Part shown: positions 50,980 through 64,000 of the stretch, in pieces
Numbering within the stretch: the first letter of the stretch is position 1
How the letters are laid out: every line of letters begins with the position of its first letter
From: Cryptomeria japonica
Lineage: Eukaryota > Streptophyta > Pinopsida > Cupressales > Cupressaceae
DNA length: 64,000 nucleotides
Assembly (NCBI RefSeq): GCF_030272615.1
Contig: NW_026729307.1
Location: forward strand, 43,740-107,739
Direction: 5' to 3'
The notes under the pieces: generated by a model
What the model was told of the DNA's origin: nothing
Databases searched by the model: none
Seen by the model: the letters and a program-made list of their open reading frames with translations, nothing else
Translations under genes and position numbers: made by a program

Positions 50980-52353
50980 GAGATTCAGGAATTCAAAAAA
51001 GTGGCTCAAAATTAAACATGAATCAGCTAGAGGCAGAGGTCGCTGAGACCTTTAAGGCTTGGCCTAGTTGTCTTCGGCTTCTGTCTAGTTTTTTGTAGGT
51101 TTCTTGCTGGTGTTGGGTTCCCTTTTTCTCTTTTTTCTCTCTTTTGGCAGCATTTTGCTTAATTGTTATGCTTTGCATGTTTTATCTTGGTGATTGACCT
51201 TTTGTAAAGGGTGTTGGGTCCCTTCAAAATCCCTTTTTATCATAATTAAAAATAGTTCTATTCAATAATGTTCATATGATCTTTGCTCAAGCATCATTAC
51301 GATAATGATTATCATTATAGAATACATTATCCTCCAATTGAGGTTTGTTGGTGCCCTTGCCATCAATTTTTTTCATGAATGATGTCATTATCTCTTATAT
51401 ATTAGAAAATAAATGAAAATAAAAAGTATCATAAAAACTCAAAGAAATTAAAATATTATGTCCCAAATTTTAATATAAATGAACATGATTTGTGTTCATT
51501 ATAAATAATTAAAATATCTAATTTAAGGTAATTTTGGCTGACAATCAAGAAAAATCTTGTAAATGAAAGAGAATTGAAAACTTTGAAAAAAAAAATTATA
51601 TTTAGGTATAAGAATCGTAAAAAATAGCGACTAAAAATTCCTTGAAGGGAAGCAGTTATCCCTACTACGTGTAAACTAGAAAGCACAAGAATAGGTATTT
51701 ATGCAAGAAAAGATCATGAATGCCAAGTTGAATTAAAAATTATGTTCTCAATATTTAATTGAGATTGAACTCATAAACACATATCAAGTCCATGTGTTAG
51801 ATTAGTTTCACATCTGAAAGATTAAATCCACAATTAAAAAAAAATGTGATCAAAAGTGATACATAAGTCATTCATAAATTCTAAAACATATATCATACTT
51901 ATAAATCAGCATTTAACATATATCATTTATCGTATTTATTTATTTAGTCATTAGTTAAGATATGTTATATATTAAAAATATATATTTTGTATTGAAAAAT
52001 GAAAATCAATATTTATTGAATGAATAATATATTTTAATATTTAGTAGGTGAGTATAAAATGTGGTTGAGTGAGAGCATCAATATGATTGGTCATTGGTTG
52101 TAGATTGGACTCTCTTTAATTAATATCTCTTAGAAGTCAATATCAATCAATTATATTATTTTTTATTTTATTTTTCTTTGAATGTCATATAAATTTTATC
52201 AAAATAATTGATATATTATATAATTTATTTTTTATAATAAATAATATACTTTTGTCAAAAGATTGTAGTTTGAGTATAACTAATGAGAAAGATATTACGA
52301 TGTTAAGAAAACTATAATACATGCCACATATAATTGATGAGAAAGATATAGGA

Positions 52354-55300
52354 CAATCTAAAGTTGCACATGATAATTATTGTCTAAGTGAATAGCTAAA
52401 ATCTATTCAAATAGTGGAGGGACCTAATGAAGACCAATACCCTTAAGTGGGAATTCTTATGCATGCATGACATGTATCTTAGGGAAGAAAAAAATCATGA
52501 TTCAACCTCTATATTTGCAAGGTTGAGAATTATAGAGAGCTTGAAGATGCAATGGAAGTGGATAGTTTGCAAGTTGTATCTTAATGGTAGTCCATGAAGT
52601 AAATGATGAATTTCTATCATATTTAACAAGCAATGATAATCACGAGGAGAATAAAGAGTGTGTTCATAGGAAGTTGCAAAGAAGAGTAAATGACAGTGCC
52701 AAAGTAATGAAAGAAAAACAAAAGATAGGCTTCAATAACCCAGTTGTCCATACAATGATGGGAGAATAAGATTAGTTGAAAAGTAGGTTGTATAGAAGGA
52801 TAAATTAGAAGACTCAAGGATAAGGAAGACTCAATGAAATAACACATGTTATTTTTAAGCCGTAGATGAACTCCTATACCCTCACAAAGATTTTAACCAT
52901 CTTTAGGTCACTTTTCACATGGCCTATAGACGTGGAGAGTGGGTTAAGATAATTTGAGGATATTTATTGATTAGGTGCGTTAGTGGAGAACATCTTGGAG
53001 GAGGTTAGATGACTTGAATAGTTGAATGGGCAAATATAGGGGTAGTTTGAGAGGCTTTTGATCTACTTTGAAGGTTATCCAAGTATCTAGGAGCCAATAT
53101 AACAAATAATAAGAATTGAAGAGGAAGAAAGGGCTAGCATTCATCATGTCCAACACTACCAAGGAACCTTTCTAGAATTCAAATCAAGGCTAAAGTTTTC
53201 TAGAACCATTTGAAAGAAATTTGACCAGGTCATAAAAACATGACACTTGTCTTTTAGTCATTTGATCCTTGTTACAAGTTGTAAGGAGTGTTTCTAAAGC
53301 TAAAAAGAAACATCTACCTTTAGCTTTTAGTTATTCTTGCATTTTTCTATAACATTAGAGCCCTCTAAAGCTCTTTAGCATTAACAAAGTCTTGAAACTC
53401 AAGAAATTAGTCACTTCGTGACTGAAAAATCATTGTGATTTCAGCTTTTAGAGCAATTTAAATACTTTAGAATACATGCTATTGTATCAACACATTTTTA
53501 GAAATAATAATGTTTAGTTTTTCTTTCTCAATAGCTATCTTATTTTGTACAACTTTATGACTTTATACGATTTTGTTGTAAATCCTAAAACGTTTGTCTC
53601 ATTTAGTATCTTTAAAAGAGAAAGTAAATGTATTGGTGGCAGTGCAGGTTGCAAGTTGTGAGATGAGTCAAAATTAGTTTTAGTTGTGAGAAAATATTTT
53701 TTCCTACTTAAACTATGAAATCAATCCTTCTTACAAAACACTTTGGCATTAGTATCTAGAAACATATGAGTTGTGTGATAAAAAGGCTGATCATTGTAGC
53801 AATTATGTGCTAGAAGATAGTAGTACATGTTATATAACATCTAGTGCATCACCATTATAGTTGTAGGTTCATCCTTTTAAACATTTATGTCATTTTAGAG
53901 TTTTCTTCTCCTTTTTCATCAAGAATCATCAGTTTAGAGGTAATTCTTAGGTAATTAAGTATAGAAACCAATCTTCTCTAAAGGTTGATCTCTACCATCA
54001 GAGCACATACTCTAAGAGGTCATCCCATGTGCCAATTGATAGTTAAGAGATTAAATAGGGCACAACTTTGTCGATCTAAAAGTTCTATTCAATATGGGGT
54101 GACCAAGAGAAATCCAGGGTCGGGTAGGTGTGGGGGAGTGATAAGGGATGAGAATGGAAGATTCTTAGTAGCGATGGCATTCCCTTTGGGCAACTAGACC
54201 AACCAACTTGTTGAATCCATTGGGGCCTATCAAAAATTGTTGCTTTCCTATCAAATTAATGGTAAAGATGTTTGAATTGAAGGGGATTCGAACAATATCA
54301 TCCAATATCCTAAGGGTAATAATAAGGCCTCACGGATTGATTTATCGAAAGAGATAATCCTCTCCTTTGATAAACATTTTATATCCCATGCTTATAGGGA
54401 AGCTAACAACGTGACATAATTTTTTGCCAACAAAGGTGTGACAACCAATGGGAGGATGACATATAACATAGAGGACAACCTGGAGGATGATGTCAAAGAT
54501 CTCCTTCGATATGATAGCTCACATGGGATATGTGGTGGCTCTACATCAGATTTTTATTTTCAAGGATGGGAAAAACAATTATTACTAATCATGGGCGATA
54601 TTGTGGCGAGGCTAGAGGCAGATTGCTTCATTATTGCTTGCACGCTTTCTAGGTCTTTAGTGAGCTCTTCTGGATTTTACTCTGCCTGTAAATTCTGATT
54701 AACCATTCTAAACCTGAGAACTTTGCAAATGCTAAAATGCGTGGTGATAGGCATCACGCTAAGCCTATAGATTGTGAAGGCCTAAGGGCCAATGAAACTA
54801 TCTAAGGGCCAACGAAACTATCTAGAGAATTCTAGAAAAGGGGGAGCTTACACCCTATATAAAAAAGTTACATGGAGGGGATCCTAAAGTGTCTAGGATT
54901 TTCGCCAGAGGATGGAAAGATGGAAAACTTACCCTATTTGGAAGGGTTGCGGTGGTGGAAAAGAACCTTATTGCAGATATTATTGGGCTCCTTGTGAAGG
55001 GTTTCAAATTTTATAGAGACAGAAAATACTCAGACCCGACGGTGAAGAAATTCCCCAAAAATAACAAAGAAAGGAAATTGTTGGTGAAGAAAAAAAAAGT
55101 TGCTACGATGTGGATATCATTAAACCGATTTGGAGGGATTTTCTGAAGTTTTTAATGGAATACATTACCATGGACGGTCAGTAATTGCAGGTTTTTGAAC
55201 ATCATTTTATTCTTCTTAATCACTTAGACACCAGGTTAGGGTATCTTTTCCTTTCTATCTTATGTCCTCCCTCAATGCTAGCCTTTCTGAGCATAGAGAT

Positions 55301-57343
55301 AATCATAGTGCTAACCCTATCCTTCATGAGGATCTTTAGGTTCTTAATTATGAACATTTTAAGGCAGTTTCTGTTGAACCTAATTCTCCCCTCATTTCTA
55401 TTTCAGAGGATGTGGAGTTGGAAACGCATAGTTCTAATGATGCCAAGAGGAACATGGACATGGAGGATGAGTGCCCTATTCCCCCTGTGAAAAAACCGAA
55501 GGTTGTTCCCCCTCATACTAGGAAAGGAAATAAAATTGACTTAGATTTGGACCCCTCCCCTGCCTCTGGTGCCAAGATTTCCCCTAATAAGATGAAAGAC
55601 CATCGTCTGCCTAAGGGCAAGGCTCTTGACTTAAAGGAACATTCGCCTATGCATGATTCTCAAGCTCCCCGGTCTCCCTTGCATTCGTTCAACTCTTACC
55701 CTTAGATACGGATAGGGAGAGTAGACCCCGGTTCTCCAACCAACTCAACCTAGACTCTCCCGTGTTGAATATGGACCAAGAGTTCCCCACTGATATCTTG
55801 GATATTGCTAGAAACGGGGTGGTGGATTCTTTCCAGATAATGAAGTGGTCTTTCCATGAGATCAAGAATATCAATATAAAATAGAGGGCCATTAGTAAAA
55901 AAGTGGAAAGGCTAGAAACCAGTCGTGAGGACTTTCATTTTAGACAGGATTCCAAGGGTAAAGAGCTTTGCATGAAAGAGAAAAATATTTTAGTTATTGA
56001 TTGTCTCACTAAAACTGTTGAAGCCCTTGACAACTTGAAAAAGGACTATGAGAGTAAGATTGCAGTCATGGAGAAGAAGATTAAAGGTATTTAAGAATCT
56101 CTCCACTCCATTATGTCCCATAGTCATAGTGTTATCAATACCATCATTGATAGCATGAATACCATGGTTATGACTATGGAAAAGGGATATCAAAGCAACT
56201 TAGTTGTGGAGCTGGACTTGAAAAAGGAAAAAGGAAATGATGAGTCAGAGGGTCCAAGCAAGAGAACGCAGGCCAATTTGAAGAGGAAAGTTGAAAAAAC
56301 CTTGTAGGAGATTCATGAATTCAAAAAAGTAGCTCAAAATTAAACATGAATCAGCTGGAGGCAGAGGTCGCCGAGACCCTTAAGTCTTTGGCCTAGTTGT
56401 TTTTCGGCTTCTGTCTGGTTTTGGGCTGCCTTTTTCTCGGTTTTCTCTCTTTTGGCAGCATTTTGCTTAATTGTTATGCTTTGCATGTTTTATCTTGGTG
56501 ATTGACCTTTTGTAAAGGGTGTTGGGTCCCTTCAAAAACCTGTTTTTACCGTAATTAAAAATAGTTCTATTCAATAATGTTCATATGATCCTTTTGCTCA
56601 AGCATCATCACCATAATGATTATCATTATAGAAGACATTATCCTCCAATTGAGGTTTTTTGGTGCCCTCACCATCAATTGTTTTCAGGAATGATGCCATT
56701 ATCTCTTATATATTAGAAAATAAATTAAAATATAAAAGTATCATAAAGACTAAAAGAAATTAAAATATTATGTCCCAAATTTTAATATAAATGAACATGA
56801 TTTGTGTTCATTATAAATAATTAAAATATCTAATTTAAGGTAATTTTGTCTGACAATCAAGAAAAATCTTGTAAATGAAAGGGAATTGAAAACTTTGAAA
56901 AAAAAAACAACTATATTTAGGTATAGGAATCTTAAAAAATAACCAGTAAAATTTCCTTGAAGGGAAGCATATATCCCTACTATGTGTAAACTAGAAACCA
57001 CAAGAATAGGTATTCATGCAAGAAAAGGTCATGAACACCAAGTTGAATTAAAAATGATGTTCTCAATATTTAATTGAGATTGAACTCATAGACACATATC
57101 AAGTACATGTGTTAGATTAGTATCACATTTGAAAGATCAAATCCACAATTAAAAAAAAAAAGTGATACATAAGTCATTCATCAATTCTAAAACATATATC
57201 ATACTTATAAATCAGCATTTAACATATATCATTTATCTTAGTTCTTTATTTAGTCATTACTTAAGATATGCTATATATTAAAAAAAAAAAATTTGTTTTG
57301 AAAAATGAAAATCAATATTTATTGAATGAATAATATTTTAAAA
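52354..57343 (+). repeat. Module X2, copy 3
   Basis: Same extent as 3,981-8,970. The RNase H remnant is at 54,078-54,461 with private changes (Asn to Lys near its start, and a silent T for C in GNNK). The gag-like remnant is at 54,737-56,307. A private C-to-T near 55,185 joins two open stretches; the homologous protein reading is still broken. Confidence 0.85.
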
Positions 57344-57572
57344 TCATGACATAAAATGTTGTCTTATGGGTCTGCTGGCTACAAAGAGAGGATTAAAATA
57401 CAGGTAGCAATAATTATTGGAGAAGCTTAAACAACTTTTTAGTGAGAAGCACTGGAGTGATTTTGAAAATGGAGGTGCACCAACTTTTTTATATATCAAC
57501 GTTCTGCTGATTACCACCTCAACTTCTCTGGAAAGTACTGCCAAAAAAAAATACACAAGGGCTTAGACAAGA

Positions 57573-59839
57573 TTACATCACATCAAACTTTAAAAAAAAA
57601 TGCAATTTGATTTGATTTGATTTGGGCGAATAGTGAACCTTGTGAATGAGAGATTGATAATACGGTTTTAATTTCTCCACATCAGTACGAACTGTACTTT
57701 TGCTGTAAAGATCATATTTGCTGCACATTCAATTATTTGGTTAGTAACGCAAGACTCTAGCCCTAGAGCTGCAAAATAAAACGCAGGTATAACTTTACAT
57801 ACTTGAACTCCTGCAACCATGGAAGCATTTGGCGGTCCAAATCATTCATGAAGTGCATGTAGGCACCTTCTTGATGCATCACTGCCATTTCCATTGCCAC
57901 CACAATTTAATGAATATGTTTAATCTATGTATGCATACCATATCACAGTGGGGGAATGAGAGCTCACCATAGAATGAATGGTAATGTATTATGAAATAGG
58001 CCTGTGGAGGTAGTGTCGATTTGTTTTCTTTCATCACCTTCAAGTTCAAGAGACAAACACTTATTAATGAGAGTAATCACTGACAGATTTTTTTTTAATA
58101 AGATCTATTTATTAGTGTGATTACAGCTGAGCCATTTAAACAAATCAAAGCTTGGAATGTGCTCCGCAGCATTATTATATTAATTACCTGATACATGTAC
58201 TCGTCATGTCCCCATGACATAAAAAGCTTTTCAAATCCGCATCCCTCTTGATAGATTCCTGTGCCAGTATTGTATTTGGGATCCCAAGTGTCCGGATTGT
58301 TGAGGAACATCTGCATGTTTTGTCCACTTTAATCAAACTTATTATAGAGCAACTTAGAAAATTTATGATCTCATGATTTTTTTGGATTTACGTTTTTTAA
58401 GAAAGAGGTAAATGCTTTTGATCTGGAGTTTCTGAAGCCATAAATGGGAACCTCAATCTAACATATACACTCAACAATAATACCCAAATAAAAATTGAAT
58501 CTTAAGAACATGACAAACACCACCGCAATTAAACCATCACACATACTTGAATTTAACTGTTTCATTTCTATATGAAAACAAGTTTTTTTTTGTGATCATA
58601 AATAATTTATAAATCATGATTATGAAGAAATTCTTCACAATTGCTTTATAAGTCATCCCATAGTTTGGTGCAATGCTCATAATTATGAGCATTTCGATAT
58701 TATTTAGTACCTGGTGATGTACAATAGATTTATCGAATGGACATCCGACTGGAAATGTATCGCCTGCTCAAGGCAAATATGATATTATTAGTTTTAACAA
58801 TGTAACCCAAAGTTCATTTCAGAACAATATAACTATTCTAGTTTATGCACAGTAAAGCTTGAAGGTTAAATGGAGTGAAAACATACCGACCACAGCCCAT
58901 TGAGGTGACTGGCCAAATTTGGGATGAAGCAAAACCTTGCCCAAGTCTGCATTATATTTCCAAATCATCACAAGTAGAGGGAAGATTAGAAGAAAATAAC
59001 AAGACCAAAAATGCAGTGAAAAGTATTACCCACCATGAATAAAGGCAGTGAGATGAAACCAGTCTTGGTCAGGATAATCTTTTCTAATGGCTTCTGCAGT
59101 TTGCAGGAGGTGCTCGATCTGAGGCACATCCAGATCGGGGTCACTCTCATCCACGATGTCATTCAATAACTCTGCGCATTCCCAGATACCCATCTCTCCT
59201 TTATTGAAGCACAGATGCTTTTCTCTCATTCTCTGCACCTGTAACAATGTAATATCATTCATACACATTCACTGCTTTCCTTCCGTAGAAGCTTTTCATT
59301 ACCCATATCCAATCAAAGTTTAAAAAAAAAACTTATATTAATGGAATTTTGGCAGTCGTTGATATCAATATAATGAGATTCTTAGGTTTTGATTGTGTGA
59401 GAATTTTAATATCAATGTTTCAGATCATATTTGAATTAAAGAATGATGAATAATTCTTTCAAAAGCATAACAAATTGATGATTCATAGAAGTAAGATGTT
59501 TAATTTTCTCTCTTCTTTGATTCATCCTAATGATATATTATGGAGTATGATCCAAAACATTGATATAAAAGTATTTACCGATTCAAATGTCTGATAGGCA
59601 TGATTTTTACGGTAAGTCTCTTCAACAACTGACTTCCGTTCACCTTCTGTATAATAAGACCTACAATACAATAATCATTTTATAAATCTCTTCAAAACCT
59701 GACGATTAAATACATGAAAAGAAGAAAAAGTTCACCTGAAATCTTTGCCAAATGCATTCGATTCAGGAACCACAAAGCCAAGCTCTTGTCCTCCTTCATC
59801 GCAATGGTGGCTATGCACAGGTAGTATTGGCATCTCCAT
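57573..59839 (-). CDS. MIOX: Myo-inositol oxygenase, complete nine-exon gene, copy 3
   Basis: Exons (minus): 59839-59736, 59660-59579, 59238-59034, 58946-58887, 58763-58711, 58310-58188, 58037-57968, 57881-57803, 57720-57573. The coding sequence reads the same as copy 2, with Gly31, so their 307-residue proteins are identical. All splice sites are intact, and no coding change private to this copy was found. The upstream region, with the TATA-like box at 59,980-59,987, shares the copy 2 variants. As in the other copies, the gene's 3' side faces module X2 about 230 bp past the stop codon. Confidence 0.93.
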
Positions 59840-61187
59840 CTTGTCTGAACTAAACAAAAATATTGCCTACTAAGGCTATGGTTACGTTCAACTTTCAAGC
59901 TCAACTCAATCGCAAAGAAATTGCAAGATGAGAGTGAAAAAAAAGCTGGCGGTTGCTTCCATTATGGTGTACGTGGGTAACTTATAGATCGATTATGCAC
60001 ACGTTTTTTTTGAAAAGCCATTGCATTCCTTATTTTATTGAACTTCTTTTTTGATTATCTTCCAACTTATTCAACTTATCACAGTTTGACTGTTTACGTA
60101 TCAATTAGATAATGAAGGAATCTAGCTGTGGCAGCCGTGGGATAAGAGGGGACAAATCTAGTGATAAGATAAGGTTGCCATGGCAGAGCATATTTTGAAT
60201 ACGGATGCCACGCATATTTCTGGAATAAAAAAAGAAAAACCAGAGAAATGAGAGGAATTAGTGAGTAAAGAGTATTACAATGTGTAGGTATTGTCTTCCA
60301 ACTCTCTCATAAGCCAGCCGCCTACGTAGATTATACATGTTATATTCAAACAAGCAATTTCAAAATCACTCAACTCACATCAGTGTTAGGTAGTTTTCCA
60401 CCTCGAACAACATGTGGCGCTTTAGATGATTATTGTTTAAGGTCTTTCAATACAAATCCAAATCTTGAACAAGGATGCAAAGCGTCAAGTTCCTGCCATT
60501 AGAAGAATGAGAGTAATGGATAGAGATAAAGAGGAAGAGATAGCTACATATAGATATAGATGGAGAAATAAAGCTATTCAAATAAACTTTTATTTATAAA
60601 TCAAAAGTGAATTAACTTTCATTTAAAAAATTAATTCAGTTATAAAATATATTCACTTTTGAACTAAAATAAACTTCATAATAAGTATAATAATAAACTT
60701 TATAAATAAGTATAGCATTATTATTATAATAACTACAACATTATTATATTAAGAATTAAACAAATTCTCATTATAAGTATAAAATATGTAATAATAAAGT
60801 TATATTTTTAATTATATATATAATAAAATTAATTTATAATTATTACTAAAAATTTGTAAAGTTTATTGGATTGGAAATGGTGTTAGTGTGAGAGTTATGG
60901 TTTGGTTAGAGTTATAATTCAAAAATTCAAAAGTGAATAAACTTTCACTTATAAAGTTTATTCAATTATAAAATTTATTCACTTATGAATAAATTTGATA
61001 AGTGAAACTTTATTCACTTTGAATTAAAATAATCTTTAATAAGTATCACATTTTATACTTATAATATGTATAACATTATTTTCCAATTCTTTTGTATATT
61101 TTCAATAATAAAAAAATATAACATTATTATTATAAAATAAGTAATAATAATGTTAGTTTTAAAATTAGGGTTAGGGTTAGGTATACA

Positions 61188-61352
61188 ACTAGCTTATATA
61201 TATTTAATAATATATATAGAATAAGCCGAGAGATATCCTTCTAGAGGCGCCTATTTTTTTATTAATTTATCAACATTAAATGGCAATAGGTGCCTCGAGA
61301 AGAATATCTCTCAGCTTATTCTATATATATTATTAAATATATATAAGCTAGT
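61188..61352. repeat. Fold-back element, copy 3
   Basis: Arms 61,188-61,253 and 61,287-61,352; no difference from copies 1 and 2 noticed. Confidence 0.75.
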
Positions 61353-61432
61353 AGCAATCGCAGCATGAATTGAAAGACATGACATAAATTAATTTCAAAT
61401 TATATATTGTTGTATAGTTGTATATTTTGTAT

Positions 61433-62299
61433 TGGTACAGTGTTAGATTTAGGATTCCATTTGGTTCAATTCTAGATTTATAATTATAGTTAGGATTGGA
61501 ATCAAAATAGTCGGCCTAATTCAATAAGGATTAGGGTTCATTATGGTTTACTATTAGGGTTAGGATTTGATTTAGTTTAAAATAGTAGGCCTAATTCAAT
61601 AAGGAATAGGGTTCATTTTTTCTTGCTATTAGGGTTAGAGTTATGGTTGTAGTTAGGGTTTACATCATTGTTAAGGTTAGGTTAATGGTCAGGGTTTTGA
61701 ATTTACATCATGTTTAGTGTTACGGTTAGCGTTAAGATTATGATTACGCTAGGATTTAGGTTATGGTTAGATTATGTGTAGGGTTATGGTTTATATCATA
61801 GGACTATGATTAGGGTTAGGATTATAGTTAGGGTTTACATCATTATTAGGGTTAGGTTAATGATTAGGGTTTGGATTTACTTCATGATTAGGATTAGGGA
61901 TAGGGTTAAGATTGTGGTTAGGCTTTGGATTTATCATTATGGTGAGGATTATGTCTAGGGTTAAGGTCAGAGTTAGGGTTAAAATTCTAATCTTAATCTT
62001 AATTTTAATTGTATTTGTTTTTTTTAATTCTAATTATAACTCTTATTTTAGTTGTAATCATAATCTTAATTCTAATATTAACTATGTAATGATTATCTTA
62101 ATCATAATTTTATTTCTAACATGAACCCTAGTTTCAATCTTAACCAAACCCTTGATTTTGATACTACTTCTAAACATAACCCTTATTCTAAGATTAATTC
62201 TATTTTAGTTCTAGTCCTGGTCCTAGCCCTAACTTTATTCTAACCTTCATCCTAATCCATAATTATTATCCTATCCTAATTCTAACCTTAAATCCAACC
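61433..62299. repeat. Degenerate telomere-like tract, copy 3
   Basis: As copy 2, including the eight-T run. The G-rich to C-rich switch is near 61,984. Confidence 0.65.
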
Positions 62300-62905
62300 C
62301 GGTCTAATAATTGTATCTAAATGTAAGTAATAACAAGTGGGCATGCCTAATATCAATTTTATATTATAAATATATACTAATGATAAAATTTTATATGATT
62401 TGTTGGTTTTGTAAAATTAAAAGTATTTACCACAGAGTGAAAGTAGAGTTGATATTAACCATAGGTTAATTTAACTTGGCTAAAGATATTATAAATATTT
62501 GATATTGTATTTAAACCATAATATTAATTTTAAATTACAAAAATGTAATAATGATAAAACTTTAAATTTATTTATTTTATTTAAAAAGAAGCGTTAACAT
62601 GGGCGCCTACCCTTTAACATAGTCATGGACCAGCCAAAGCACACCAACAACAAAAAGTTAAACTAGATGAAAGTTCAGCAAGAAATTAACAGACAAGAGT
62701 TTAGCAGTAATTTAAACGGCAGGGGCATACCCCGATAATAAAAAAACACCAGAAAAACAAGTCCTAAGATCTAAGGGGCCGGTTTACCCTACGCAAAGGG
62801 TATGCAACTCACCCACTTAATTAGGGTTTGAGGGTTCTATGTTCTCATCTTCCTTGAAGTCCCTATCCTTGTCCATTTTCTTTTTTTCTTGTTTTTGTCA
62901 ATTTT

Positions 62906-63773
62906 TCATTCTTTACCAACGCCTTCCAAGATACTCGAATCATTTTTGTAGGCTTCGCAGTTAGAGGGAAAACTAGTACCTTGCTCCAAATCCTCAATGA
63001 TATTGTCCAGGGTCACTTTCACCTGATTATCATTAGCTTGTGAGGCATGGGGTCCCAAAGAGAGGCCGAGGTCTTCCAAATCAGCACTATTAATGCTGAC
63101 AACGATATTCACTTCGCTTATGGGGTCTTTTTTCAATTTCCCCCTCGTCACCCTCATCAAGATCTTCTTGAACAGTATTAGTGTGGGTTTCGCCTCTCTT
63201 TTTAATGGAGCCCTTAAAATCTACCTTATGAGACCTCCATCTTCCAACTATGTCATCAACAAGGTATTCCTCTTCCGACTCTCCAGAACTAGAATTATCA
63301 ATGATAATTCTTTTGCGTTTCCCAGTTTTACCTTTTCCTTTAGAGCCAGAGTGCTTCTTGTCCAACCCAGAGGAAGGGGGAGGGCAAGTGGGAGTGCTCA
63401 ACTTAGTAATGGTAATAGAGGAGGAAGGCATCGTAGGGGAAGAAAATAACTCATTGGAAAGTTGAAAGAACCTGAGCGGGGTAAAACCAGTAGCAAACAT
63501 TGTCAAAGAGTGGGAGGTGAGAAAAGGGAGCTGAACAAGCATGATGTTTTGTGTGGGGGGCCAGAGAGTGGAAAGATAATCGTAAAGCCTGTAAATTAAG
63601 ACCTGGTGGAGGGGAATTGGAGGTTTACCTTCATTCTTGGGGTCGAGGGCATCCTTAATATAACTCTCCATAGAATGGAGTGGGTAGAAGGGAAAACAAA
63701 GAAAGTCATAGTTCCTAAAATGGTTTAGCAGAGGCAAGTGATAATAGTACGTAAAAAATATAATGACGTCCCT
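62906..63773 (-). pseudogene. Second plant-transposon-protein-like remnant, copy 3
   Basis: As copy 2 with two private substitutions. One at 63,202 (T for C) gives Lys for Glu in the GSIEKRGE segment and closes the overlapping frame earlier. Another near 63,499 changes Thr to Met. Confidence 0.5.
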
Positions 63774-64000
63774 CCAAAGTAAAATTAGGCTTTGGTATAA
63801 GGGTTGATAAGGAAGGGAGAGGAAATCCTAAACCTTCTCTGGTGCATTGTGAAAGAAGTTCTGCAGGGACTTTGATTCCTTGTTCCATCTTTCCAAGACC
63901 TTGTCCACTATAGCATTGTTTAGAAATCATGTCATAGCCAACCTCATAATGTTTTTGTAATTGTGAAGGAGAAGGACTTGCAGAATGTCCAACAAGATGA
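63774..64000 (-). pseudogene. G-patch-like retroelement remnant, copy 3 (cut by window end)
   Basis: Only the 3' part is in the window, with the G-patch-like motif at about 63,824-63,941. Private changes are Thr to Ala before ELLSQ and Leu to Phe in the PKPNL segment. Confidence 0.4.

Larger units (their letters stand above)
46756..52038 (+). repeat. Module X1 spanning the copy 2/copy 3 junction
   Basis: Same extent and the same 280-bp segment (46,973-47,256) as the module at 22,569. The 101-codon minus-strand stretch recurs at 47,780-48,085 without change, as expected from duplication rather than selection. 51,254-52,038 is AT-rich and noncoding. Confidence 0.85.
48374..64000. repeat. Tandem unit, copy 3 (partial, about 15.6 kb)
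   Basis: Third copy, running off the window end at the place equivalent to 15,626 of copy 1. From about 6 to 15 kb of the unit it mostly shares variants with copy 2 against copy 1. Its own changes include A at the place equivalent to 1,074, A in the X2 RNase H remnant, and a changed T run near 62,570. Confidence 0.97.

Noticed and set aside
1-64000. tRNA, rRNA or organellar DNA
   Set aside because: No cloverleaf-like or ribosomal sequence was recognised, and the intron-bearing MIOX gene shows nuclear DNA.

Overview
This is plant nuclear DNA, AT-rich and full of decayed retroelements, with one real protein-coding gene present three times. Its dominant structure is a direct tandem array. A unit of 24,186-24,187 bp starts at 1, 24,187 and 48,374; the third copy is cut by the window end at 64,000. 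Copies differ only by scattered single-base changes and a few short indels. Neither edge of the array is visible. Plant origin rests on short GT-AG introns, plant-type RNase H fragments of LINE origin, and fragments resembling the 'putative plant transposon protein' family. Several features would fit a gymnosperm, but I cannot name a species.

Layout of one unit (first-copy coordinates): 1-3,665 is the right part of retroelement-derived module X1. 3,666-3,980 is an AT-rich spacer. 3,981-8,970 is X2, a diverged direct paralogue of X1. 9,200-11,466 (minus) is a complete nine-exon myo-inositol oxygenase (MIOX) gene, with its upstream region to about 12,180. 12,180-13,925 is AT-rich and telomere-like DNA with an inverted repeat of 66-bp arms. 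14,532-16,109 (minus) holds two joined retroelement pseudogenes. 16,110-17,920 is noncoding. 17,925-18,605 is a degenerate minisatellite of about 90 bp. 19,080-20,870 (plus) is a decayed element ORF. 20,871-22,568 is noncoding. 22,569 onward is the left part of the next X1.

MIOX is the only locus that looks functional. I traced all nine exons by hand. They join to 924 nt (307 codons plus stop) with GT-AG at every intron, and all six di-iron ligands match known MIOX. Copies 2 and 3 encode the same protein; copy 1 differs by one residue (Asp31 instead of Gly31). The segment carrying MIOX lies between direct X2 and X1 modules, an arrangement expected to favour unequal recombination, so the array reads as a young MIOX copy-number expansion. 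An assembly duplication cannot be excluded from sequence alone. I found no tRNA, rRNA, CRISPR array, bacterial operon or intact transposase.
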